This document shows positions 8,857-17,400 of a DNA stretch of 64,000 nucleotides, piece by piece. The notes beneath the pieces were generated by a model. It did no database searches, was not told the DNA's origin, and was given only the letters and a program-made list of their open reading frames with translations. Source of the DNA: Acidobacteriota bacterium (lineage in GTDB: Bacteria; Acidobacteriota; Blastocatellia; RBC074); the NCBI GenBank assembly GCA_016710075.1, contig JADJLO010000007.1, forward strand, positions 196,151 through 260,150. The letters are read 5' to 3'. The position numbers were made by a program, and so were the translations under genes. Every line of letters begins with the position of its first letter. Positions within the stretch are counted from its first letter, which is position 1.

Positions 8857-9210
8857 ATGTCTATGAAACTTTATGTCGGAAATTTGTCATTTGAAACCTC
8901 CAGCAGTGATCTTGAGACTCTTTTTACTCAAATGGGCACTGTGGAATCCGCTTCAGTCGTTGAAGATCGCGACACCGGCCGCTCGCGCGGTTTCGGTTTC
9001 GTTGAAATGTCATCGAAGGAAGAGGGAAATGCCGCAATTTCCGAATTCAATGGTAAAGAAGTCAATGGTCGCAGCCTGACTGTCAACGAAGCCAAGCCTC
9101 GCGAAAATCGAGCCGGCGGCGGTGCCGGCGGCGGATTTGGCGGCGGCGGCAATCGTCGCAGCGGCGGTGGATTCAATGGCGGCGGCGGCGGCGGACGCTC
9201 GCGGTACTAA
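8857..9210 (+). CDS. Single-RRM RNA-binding protein with glycine-rich tail
   Basis: 117 residues. RNP2 (LYVGNL, 5-10) and RNP1 (RGFGFVEM, about 44-51) define one RNA recognition motif across residues 3-80. The tail (about 88-117) is Gly/Arg/Asn-rich (GGGAGGGFGGGGNRR). This is the architecture of cyanobacterial Rbp proteins, which are cytoplasmic RNA chaperones often induced by cold. It is monocistronic, ending at a strong terminator 34 bp downstream. Confidence 0.93.
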   Translation: MSMKLYVGNLSFETSSSDLETLFTQMGTVESASVVEDRDTGRSRGFGFVEMSSKEEGNAAISEFNGKEVNGRSLTVNEAKPRENRAGGGAGGGFGGGGNRRSGGGFNGGGGGGRSRY

Positions 9211-9243
9211 ACTACCCACTAGCCAGCGGCTATTTAGCAGATC

Positions 9244-9277
9244 GCCCCAGGCAGAGTTTTGTTTGCCTGGGGCTTTT
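9244..9277 (+). terminator. Rho-independent terminator after RRM gene
   Basis: A 10-bp perfect stem GCCCCAGGCA (9244-9253) / TGCCTGGGGC (9264-9273) with a 10-nt loop is followed by TTTTCTCTTTT. Confidence 0.92.
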
Positions 9278-9329
9278 CTCTTTTGATCGGGTGATCGGGA
9301 GATGCAACCTAACGGATGGTGGAGACTTT

Positions 9330-9691
9330 ATGGAAAAGCATCAATATTCAATCGGTGACAGAGTGGAAAAAATGTGTCTGGTTTGCGGTGAAGAGCGAGG
9401 ACACATGGTCGCCTTGATCAACAAAAAGGCAATATTTCCCGCGTCACCTGCCCTCAATGCGACACGCGCAGCACTTTCAAGAGTGGCCTGCCCACCAAGG
9501 GATCAGGATCCACCGCTCATAACGGCCAGCCGTATGACTGGACGCGCACGTATCGCAAGGGGCAGTCGATGATGCATCCCAGCTTCGGTCAGGGCGAGGT
9601 CGTCGCCTTGATAGAACCCCGCAAGATAGACGTCCTCTTCTCGGATCGCGTCAGAAGACTGATTCATTCTCAAGCTCAGGCGCAACTGTAA
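9330..9691 (+). CDS. Zinc-ribbon protein with HPxFGxG tail motif (frame break near 9425)
   Basis: GGTGGAG precedes ATG 9330. Frame one reads YSIGDRVEKMCLVCGEERGHMVALINKK, giving a first CxxC. After the A5 run at 9423-9427 the matching continuation is one frame back: GNISRVTCPQCDTRSTFK (second CxxC), then GQSMMHPSFGQGEVVALIEP and RKIDVLFSDRVRRLIH, ending TAA 9689-9691. Joined, this is about 120 residues: a four-cysteine ribbon followed by a short beta-rich segment. I recognise the pattern but no established function. Staying in the first frame gives a cysteine-free tail to 9572, so I prefer the joined reading. A missing base in the A-run is the simplest explanation. Confidence 0.75.
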
Positions 9692-9727
9692 TCTCGCAGT
9701 TAGTGACAGCAGGGAGTTGCTCTGAAA

Positions 9728-10081
9728 ATGCATGACACGGATAAGATCAGGCAGATGCTGATTGACAGGGGAATCTGGGATTCAAAAGATCGGCGTGATC
9801 CTTTAACCGATCGTGAAGCCGTGGAACTGGTCTATAACTGGATGCGGGACCAGGTCGCTCCGAATGTCATCATCATCCCCGGAGAAACTCCAAATTCGTC
9901 GATAATCCAGATTTATCTCAAGCGTAAGGTCGGCGGAGTGGTCTTCCCCTACATTCTGGATAGCGGCAATACAATGGAGAACGCGCTCTGTTTTGCCGCA
10001 CTCACCCTGACTGACTTTTTACGATCACACCCCGAATGTCTTCGGGAACAGCAGGAAAACAGAAGCCGAACCACGGCCTGA
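9728..10081 (+). CDS. Small conserved-looking protein, unknown
   Basis: 117 residues, cytoplasmic, no signal peptide or membrane segment. An N-terminal helical part (DKIRQMLIDRGIW, EAVELVYNWMRDQV) is followed by strands (NVIIIPG, SIIQIYLKRKVGGVVFPYIL). I do not recognise a family. It lies 36 bp after the zinc-ribbon gene on the same strand and may be co-transcribed with it. Coding appearance rests on balanced composition and absence of a better overlapping frame. Confidence 0.6.
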   Translation: MHDTDKIRQMLIDRGIWDSKDRRDPLTDREAVELVYNWMRDQVAPNVIIIPGETPNSSIIQIYLKRKVGGVVFPYILDSGNTMENALCFAALTLTDFLRSHPECLREQQENRSRTTA

Positions 10082-10091
10082 AGTTCAACAA

Positions 10092-10613
10092 CTACTTCAA
10101 TCCCACCACCAGATAATCTTTCCCATGATAGAGTCTTATCCCGTCACTTGATTTTGACATCATCAATGGTCGCGGGCGTTTCATTGACTCATCGCGTTTG
10201 ATTGCGGCGGAGAGCACCTGTTTGCCGCCTACATCAAAGATGTTGATCTTTCCGTCGGATGTGAATCCGAATCCGTACGCGCCCGTCGTCAGTTCTCTGC
10301 CTCCAACCATGATCGGGGAATCGGTGATCAGAAAGCCGATATATTTCTCCTTGACGTCGCTTGAATAACCGGCAGTGTCGACCAGTCCCGCGATGACGTG
10401 CCTGTCTTTTGCCAGTCTGGCGACTGCTGAATTGCGCATCTGTGTCGGGGCGCTCTGGCCCTGGAAATAGAAGCCTGCCGGAACCAGCTTTGAAGCCTCG
10501 GCATCAGCAAGCACGACCGATGAGCTCTGCGCCCTTGCCGTTCCAATTGATGCAGGCAATGCGGCCAGCAATAGAATGAACGATGACAGTATAGTGATGA
10601 TGGTTTTTGACAT
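10092..10613 (-). CDS. Secreted protein of unknown function
   Basis: 173 residues from ATG 10613, chosen because GGGGGA lies 4 bp upstream. The longer frame to 10658 would bury the signal peptide. The signal peptide is about 1-28 (IITILSSFILLLAALPASIGTARA). The mature part is beta-rich (KYIGFLITDSPIMVGGREL, AYGFGFTSDGKINIFDVGG). No family recognised. It is the last gene of the ATP-grasp / alpha-E / transglutaminase run, so it may be an exported partner or target of that module (inference from order only). Confidence 0.65.
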   Translation of the reverse strand: MSKTIITILSSFILLLAALPASIGTARAQSSSVVLADAEASKLVPAGFYFQGQSAPTQMRNSAVARLAKDRHVIAGLVDTAGYSSDVKEKYIGFLITDSPIMVGGRELTTGAYGFGFTSDGKINIFDVGGKQVLSAAIKRDESMKRPRPLMMSKSSDGIRLYHGKDYLVVGLK

Positions 10614-10676
10614 GAGTCCCCCGGTTGATAATTCTGAATTGCGGATTTTCTTTATCATGGTTTGTAAGAGAGTCGA

Positions 10677-11633
10677 TTACTGCTGCTGCTGTTGTTGCTG
10701 TTGCTGCTGCAGGTCGTCTTCTATTTGAGCGGGCTCTGAGATCCAGGTATGCATCTGGATCATCTCTTCTCCCGGTGGCGGAGCTTCAGTAGGTGAGACC
10801 TGCACGCCGACGCTGAGCTCGGTATTGGCCTTGCCTTTGAAGATGCCTTTTGTCGGTGGAACGTCCGCATAATCCCGCCCGACGGCTGTGCGGATGTGCC
10901 GTTCGCCGGTCATGATGTTGTTTGTCGGGTCGAAACCGATCCATCCGAAATCCGGCAGATATGCTTCAGCCCAGGCGTGAGTGGCATCTGCCGCAGAGCG
11001 ATCCCTGGCGCCTCCGTGGTAAAGATAACCGCTGACATAGCGGCACGGTATGCCCAGATCTCTTCCAAGTGCGATCATTACGTGAGCGAAATCCTGACAG
11101 ACTCCCCGCCGTTCTTCCAGTGCATGATCGATGGTGGAGTCAACTGATGTCGTCTGAGGCGCATAATCGAATTCCTCATAGATCAAAGCGCTGATTTCAT
11201 GCAGAAGAGTTAGCGGATCGTCACGTCGCTCAATATTCCATTCCTTCTTGAAAACGTCCAGCAGCTCCGAGCTGTGAGCGTATCTGCTCGGAACCAGATA
11301 ATCCCAGTACTCGTCAGATGCGCACAGGCTTTCCAGATCGTGCCACGCCTGAGTGGGGAGTGCCTGCGGGAGCGCCAGGGCCGGAGTAACCTCTACCGTG
11401 GCCTCGGCGTTTATCTTCAACTGCTGGTGGCGGCCCGGGATGCTGAAATGGTGAACGATATTTCCGATATGATCCCGGTAACCCTGAATTTTGGAGCGAG
11501 GCTGTGTCGCCAGATCAAACCTGATGCATTTCTGGTTGGCCTCGCTGCGCGGCTGCATGCGCACTTCCATGGCGCTTTCGGAAACCGGTGAACTGTATGA
11601 AAACCTGGTGATGTGTCTGATTGAATAAAACAT
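10677..11633 (-). CDS. Transglutaminase-like cysteine protease, module partner
   Basis: 318 residues. A bacterial transglutaminase-like N-terminal domain (1-about 90) precedes the papain-like core with catalytic Cys179 (GVCQDFAH), His219 (ATHAWAEAYLP) and Asp235 (GFDPTNN). No signal peptide, so cytoplasmic. In the known ATP-grasp / alpha-E / transglutaminase modules this enzyme is proposed to act on peptides or amides made by the ATP-grasp ligase. The gene starts 7 bp after the alpha-E stop. The C-terminus is ten consecutive glutamines from mixed CAG/CAA codons, absent from most relatives I know. Confidence 0.92.
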   Translation of the reverse strand: MFYSIRHITRFSYSSPVSESAMEVRMQPRSEANQKCIRFDLATQPRSKIQGYRDHIGNIVHHFSIPGRHQQLKINAEATVEVTPALALPQALPTQAWHDLESLCASDEYWDYLVPSRYAHSSELLDVFKKEWNIERRDDPLTLLHEISALIYEEFDYAPQTTSVDSTIDHALEERRGVCQDFAHVMIALGRDLGIPCRYVSGYLYHGGARDRSAADATHAWAEAYLPDFGWIGFDPTNNIMTGERHIRTAVGRDYADVPPTKGIFKGKANTELSVGVQVSPTEAPPPGEEMIQMHTWISEPAQIEDDLQQQQQQQQQQ

Positions 11634-11639
11634 CTTTAT

Positions 11640-12593
11640 TTAATGGGCCAGCGCCGATTCGACGGAATAGGCGATATATTGCTGATGAACCGCGGTGTGA
11701 ATCTGTCCGCACTGGCGTTGTATGTTTTCAAGATAATTATGAATATTGTCTGCCATGATCTCATCGACCTGGGCATAATCAAGCGTCGCCCTGAATCGCC
11801 CGGCGTATCGTTGCGCCCTGCCCGGTTTGAGCTTGCTGTTAATCCTCGATAAAGTTTCAAGCGATGTCTGAATGGTCTTGGCGGCGAATCGGACCGAGCG
11901 CGGCGACTCCGCGTTGAGCAGCAGAAACTCGGCTATTCTCTCCGGCCTGATGTCCGCCGTGTAGGTTTGGCAGTACGACTCGAACGATGTGCAGGATTTG
12001 AGCAGCGCGACCCATGAAATGTAGTCCTGGCCTCCGGCCGTCAGTTTGTCGGATTTCAGCATGGACTTGAAATGAGCATCGAGCAGGGAAGTCGTCAGGC
12101 CGACGCGCTCGATATATCTGCCAAGCTGAATGAAGTGCCATCCCTCGCCATGACTCATAATCGAATCCGTGATTCCCTGAATCAGATGTGAGCCTTCCTT
12201 GATCGGACCGAAATATCCGTGCGGTTGATTGTAGATCGTCTCGATGTTTGCCCGTCTCACCATCAGATAGAGCTGATTCAAATGCTCCCACATCTCGGAG
12301 CTGATCTGCTCGCGGATCTGTCCGGCATTCTCGCGAGCAGCGCTGATACAGGCTACCAGCGAATCCTTGTTGCGCAGGTCGAATGTCAGGTATTGAGTCA
12401 GTTGATACGCATCGGCAGCCTCGGGCTTCGGCAGGCGCAGGCTGTCGAGCACCATCTGCCATCGCTCCACCTCGACCGACGCGTCCTGATCCAGCGTCAG
12501 ATTCAATGTCAGATCCAGCAGCCGCGCCGTATGTTCGGCCCGCTCCAGATAACGACTCATCCAATATAAACTGTCGGCAACTCGTGAAAGCAT
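11640..12593 (-). CDS. Alpha-E domain protein (DUF403)
   Basis: 317 residues, all-helical. The start MLSRVADSLYWMSRYLERAEHTARLLD is the diagnostic alpha-E beginning, with two conserved Arg-Glu pairs. Alpha-E proteins occur almost always beside circularly permuted ATP-grasp and transglutaminase-like genes and are thought to support peptide synthesis or modification. That exact order is present here. Biochemical role unproven. Confidence 0.93.
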   Translation of the reverse strand: MLSRVADSLYWMSRYLERAEHTARLLDLTLNLTLDQDASVEVERWQMVLDSLRLPKPEAADAYQLTQYLTFDLRNKDSLVACISAARENAGQIREQISSEMWEHLNQLYLMVRRANIETIYNQPHGYFGPIKEGSHLIQGITDSIMSHGEGWHFIQLGRYIERVGLTTSLLDAHFKSMLKSDKLTAGGQDYISWVALLKSCTSFESYCQTYTADIRPERIAEFLLLNAESPRSVRFAAKTIQTSLETLSRINSKLKPGRAQRYAGRFRATLDYAQVDEIMADNIHNYLENIQRQCGQIHTAVHQQYIAYSVESALAH

Positions 12594-12600
12594 AAAAAAA

Positions 12601-12767
12601 AGAGATTGAAGTTTGTAACTGCTCAGCCCCTGCTCAACAGAATTTGATAGATGAATATTAGGCAGGGATTGTTCAATCCCAGCCTACCATCTTTTTGAAC
12701 ATTTGAAGATGGGCGCTGACCAGTTACAACCTTTAAACTTTAAACTTGGGACTTTGGACTTTGGACT
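12601..12767. repeat. Inverted repeat and RACTTTR heptad arm between module genes
   Basis: In the alpha-E / ATP-grasp gap, GTTTGTAACTGCTCAGC (about 12611-12627) and GCTGACCAGTTACAAC (about 12715-12730) are imperfect inverted copies. They are followed by heptads CTTTAAA, CTTTAAA, then GGACTTT twice (12728-12767), ending just before the ATP-grasp stop codon. Only the right-arm orientation of the heptad is present. Confidence 0.65.
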
Positions 12768-12769
12768 GA

Positions 12770-14248
12770 TCAGGACAGTACCCATGTATCCTTGCTTCCG
12801 CCGCCCTGCGATGAGTTGACGACGAGGGAGCCGCGACGCAGGGCGACGCGTGTAAGGCCGCCGGGTACGATTGTTATGTTCTCTCCGTAAAGGATGTAAG
12901 GGCGCAGATCGACGTGCCGCGCCTCTACCCGCCCATCGATGAAGCATGGAGCGCGTGAGAGCGCCAGAGTCGGTTGTGCGATATAGTTTCGCGGGTCGGA
13001 CTCGATGAGTTGTTTGAAGACTTCCCGCTCCTGAGCAGTGCTGTGAGGTCCGATCAGCATGCCGTATCCGCCGGATTCGCCTACTGCCTTGACCACGAGT
13101 TTGTCGAGGTTGGCAAGCACGTGCCGGCGTTGTTTGTCGTCGCTGAGCAGATAAGTCTCTACGTTCGGCAGAATCGGGTCCTCATCGAGATAATATTTTA
13201 TGATTGCCGGGACGAAGGCATAAAGAGCCTTGTCGTCAGCCACTCCGGTGCCAGGTGCGTTAGCCAAAGCGACGTTGCCTGCGCGATAGGCATTGAACAG
13301 CCCCGGAGCTCCGAGAATCGAGCCGGGCCTGAATGTCAGGGGATCTATGAAATCATCGTCGACACGGCGGTAGATGACATCGACGCGGCGCAGGCCTCCG
13401 GTGGTTCTCATGTATACGATGTTGTCGTGAACGATCAGATCGCGGCCTTCGACCAGTTCGATGCCCATCTGGCGCGCGAGGAATGTATGCTCGTAATATG
13501 CCGAATTGAAGACTCCGGGAGTCAGCAGAACGATCGTCGGATCGGGCCGGTTCGGCGGCGCAAGCGCACGCAGAGTTGAGAGCAAAGCCTGACCGTAATG
13601 GTCGATCGGCTGAACGTTGTAGCTTGAGAACATTCCGGGAAAGACTCGCTTCATCACCTGCCGGTTTGCCAGCATATACGAAACACCGCTCGGCACACGC
13701 AGGTTGTCTTCAAGGATTGCGAACTCCCCGTCATTGAGCCTGACGAGGTCGGTGCCGACCACTGAGACGTAGATGTCCCTGCGGATGCGGATGCCGCGCA
13801 TCTCTCTGCGGTAATGTTTGCAGCTATATACCAGGTCGCGAGGGACTACGCCATCATTGAGAATCCTGCCCTCGTGGTAGATGTCTTTGAGGAAAAGATT
13901 GAGCGCCGTGATCCGCTGGGCCAGGCCCTTTTCAAGTTTAGTCCATTCTTCAGCCGTGATGATTCTGGGCAGCAGATCGTATGGGAAAATCCTTTCTGTC
14001 CCTTCGTTATTGCCGTATACCGTGAATGTAATGCCCTGATTGAGAAAAGCGATATCCGCGGTTTGCTGCCGCTGCTTGAGTTCGGAAGGGGCAAGCTCCT
14101 GCAGGCGATTGAAAAGCGGGCGGTACTGCGCCCTTGCAGTCCCGTCATGCTCAAACATCTCATCATACGCCGCATCGAGTTCGTAATTCGCAAACGATGG
14201 CGCCTGACTTTTTGACAACTCGGTAATGGATGAAATCTGCTGCTCCAT
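12770..14248 (-). CDS. Circularly permuted ATP-grasp type 2 ligase (DUF404/DUF407)
   Basis: 492 residues. The N-terminal segment YDEMFEHDGTARAQYRPLF and the later GITFTVYGNNEGTERIFPYDLLPRII and LVVKAVGESGGYGMLIGP are typical of the circularly permuted ATP-grasp family. These enzymes are predicted to form amide or peptide bonds using ATP. First gene of the operon with alpha-E and transglutaminase. The start at 14248 has GGAG close to the ATG, which is a poor spacing, so the exact start is uncertain. The 250-bp gap upstream presumably carries the operon promoter; I see no clear element. Confidence 0.92.
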   Translation of the reverse strand: MEQQISSITELSKSQAPSFANYELDAAYDEMFEHDGTARAQYRPLFNRLQELAPSELKQRQQTADIAFLNQGITFTVYGNNEGTERIFPYDLLPRIITAEEWTKLEKGLAQRITALNLFLKDIYHEGRILNDGVVPRDLVYSCKHYRREMRGIRIRRDIYVSVVGTDLVRLNDGEFAILEDNLRVPSGVSYMLANRQVMKRVFPGMFSSYNVQPIDHYGQALLSTLRALAPPNRPDPTIVLLTPGVFNSAYYEHTFLARQMGIELVEGRDLIVHDNIVYMRTTGGLRRVDVIYRRVDDDFIDPLTFRPGSILGAPGLFNAYRAGNVALANAPGTGVADDKALYAFVPAIIKYYLDEDPILPNVETYLLSDDKQRRHVLANLDKLVVKAVGESGGYGMLIGPHSTAQEREVFKQLIESDPRNYIAQPTLALSRAPCFIDGRVEARHVDLRPYILYGENITIVPGGLTRVALRRGSLVVNSSQGGGSKDTWVLS

Positions 14249-14498
14249 GCTCCGCTTGATTCTTCAGAATGAAATGATAAGAAGAGACTGATCACTCCGG
14301 TATTGCCAAAGGCGGCGGATGCCGGGCGGACCAATCCCCTGGTAGTCAATTTTACTTGTTCGAATTGGACTAAAGGCTTAGTTGATGGTGATATCGTTAT
14401 CGCCTGGGCAGACGCCCGGTGATCATCATTCATTTTATTATTGCTCTGACGGCAAAGCAGGTATAACTGATCGAATCAGACTTCGTCAAGGTGTAACG

Positions 14499-17400
14499 TT
14501 ATGGGACGATGTTCAATCTCTCCTGTCGTTTCCTGCCCACAATCAGCTTTGAGCCCTCGAGCCTGGATTGAGGTGCCTCATTAATTGTGAAGCTGCTGAA
14601 TGCCAGCGAGGTCGATCTGCCGGATTTGCCTGTGACACGGAACCTCAGATTGAGCAGCGTGCCGGAGCCTGCGATGGGTCTGGTACCGAAAGCAGAGACT
14701 CTCAGGTTGCCCAATCCGGGATTGACGGTGATGGCCATCTCGCGGCTCAGTGTGGAGGTTGAATTGAATGCCGCGTCCTTGAATTCGAGCACGCTTTGGT
14801 CAAAGGACATCTCGAAATCGTAGGAAATTGCGTTGCTGCCGGCCAGACCATCGACTGTGATCGGAACGATAAGCACCGAGCCAGACTCCGGATTTCGATC
14901 AAATTCCGGGATGAAGATCCTGGTTGACTCCCTGTGAGCCATGACGGTTTTGGCCGCCGCGAGCTGAAGGTTAGGGGCAGCCCAGTTGCCCGAGACATCG
15001 CCGACGAGAATCGCGTTGAAGTCCTGATTCAATTGGTCGGCCGTCAGAGTCGGATAGCTCCTGTTTACGGGCGAGAACTTCCACGTGCCCGCCATGCTCT
15101 GCTGGTTGGTGATCCCGACGGCATATTGAGCGATCATGGCCGCATCGAATGAAGAGAGAGATCCGTCGTTGCTCGCGTCGCCCGCGGTCCGCTGGCAATC
15201 CGAAAGGGTGATCAAGCCGACGGCGTGCTGAGCTACCAGCGCCGCATCGTAGGAGTTGATGCCGTTGACCGAGCCCGACTTCGCCGGGGTCAGCGTGTAT
15301 GGCCCGGCGCCCAGATTGCTCAAAACATATTTCCCGACACTGTCCGTGGTGATTGATCCGGTACTTGCTCCGCTCAGATTGACGGTCACGCCCGGAACCT
15401 TGACCGGTGTTACGGCCGCACAGTAGTTGACGGTCCCGCTGATGGTCCTGCCCGAGACGCAGAAGCGTCCGTTGGTCGTTGCCGCACAGGGTTCGCCTTC
15501 ATTGAAGCGGATCAGCGAAAAGCTCAGATCGCTGCAGGCGGCAATGTTGCCGATGATGTCGAACTTCAGATTGAGCAGCGTTCCGGCGCCGGTCAGAACC
15601 TGTGAGCCGTAGGCCGATATCCGAATCTCGCCTGGTGTGGCGACATTGCCGATGACTGACATGGACCCGCTGATCGTGCTGGCGTTGTCGACCGGATTGC
15701 TTAGCGGGCGGAGTACGGCCGGGTTGTAATTCAATATCGCGTCGTAGGCGATGACACCCTTACCTGTCAGATCCGTCACAGTGATCGGCACTGTCAGGCT
15801 CCCGCCCGAATTGCCCGATAATGTGCCTGAGATTGAAGCCCGAATGCAGTTGGCCGTGTTGACCGTGTAGACGGATGTCAGGACATCCGTGCAACCTGAC
15901 TTGCTGATGGTGATCGGCCCGGTTGCGGCCGAATATGGAACGGTCGTTGTGATCGTCGTGTCGTTGACGATTGTGAATGTCGCCGATGCGTTATTGCTGA
16001 ATTTGACGCTGCTCACACCGGTAAAGCCGCTGCCGGTGATCGTGACTGCAGAGCCCGGAGTTCCCGATGTCGAACTCAGGCTGGTGAAGGTCGTGCAGGC
16101 TTGAACAGTAAGCTCGACCTGCTGCCCAGGCAGGGACGAGAGGCTGGAATTGTCTGTCTGGCCGAAAGTCCCGGTAGAGGCGATCGGTTGATCGGAAGTG
16201 ACCGAGACATAGCCGCCGCTTTGACCGGCAGACTGGCCGACCATCTGGGAGAGCAGCCTTGTGACGGCGCCTTTTGCCGGCATCTGAATGGTTGTACTGC
16301 CTGTCTCGCTGCCGTCGGCGCGCATGACCTTGACGATCACATTAGCCTGTTGATCTCCGGGGTTGAAGAACGAAAGCCGCGTGAAACTGCCTGCCTGATT
16401 GCTGACCTGCGCGAAGACGAGCGAGCGTGAAGCAGTGCTCTCAAGCGGCAGAATTGTGCGGTAATTGTTGCCGGTGGCTGAATCGCGCAGGCCAAGCTCG
16501 CCGACGATGCCGGAGATGCTGCTCTCGACGACAAGTCCGCCTGTTGCTGCAGTGCCCGAATTGAGTCCGAACAACTGGCCCACGTCCAGACGCTGCTGCT
16601 CACCGGAGTTGAGTGTTTTGTTGACAGGGGCACCGACATTGCCCCCGGTCTCGTTCAGCAGACGCAGAGTCAGCGCCGCAGCCGAAGTCGTCGGGTTGAC
16701 CAGCGTCAGCTCGGCCGTGCCGCCTGAGCCGGTGAGAACCTGCGGGCCATAGAGTTTAACCGGCGTATCCGATCCGCTCTGCCACAACTGACCGCTGGTC
16801 GTCGCCATTGAATTCGTCGACTTCAGCAACCCTGCGGCCACCAGGCGCTGATCGCTGTTGATCAGCAGGTATCCTTTGAACGGTGCAGTCAGATTGGGGA
16901 AGAGCTCAGTGATCGAGTCAGCAAGAGCGCCCTTCGCACCAAGTGATGTTTCGTATGTTCCGGCCAGGCTTCCGTTTGAGCTGTGCAGTTCCAGCCGCAG
17001 ATTCGTATTGAAGTTTGCTGTGTTGGCCAGATGAATCTCAGTCGTCCAGGCGGAATCGAGTTCGATGTCAGGTAGAATTAGCCGCGGCCAGTTGACGGCC
17101 GGAATGGCCAGCCCGTCCTGTCGCCCGTTGTCCCCGAATGTTTCATATCCAATCACGGGGCCGGCGGTCGACGTTGCCTGCATCCACCCGCTGTCATTGC
17201 TTACCTGGAAAAGATCAGTCACCGCTTTAACCACCTGCCGCAACGATGGAATCGTGAAGCCGGCGGGAGCGGGGTTTCCGGTTGACTCTGAACCAACGGG
17301 CCCATAATCATTAACTGTCAAATTAGCGCTTCCGGCGGTCGGGTTGATGAAGGTCAAACCTGGGTTGAACGTTGAATTAATCACAGGGAAATTCAGCCGG

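Noticed and set aside
9418..9432. Programmed -1 frameshift as the main explanation
   Set aside because: The site lacks the full A-AAA-AAG heptamer and no downstream stem was evident. Six other frame breaks in the window favour base errors.
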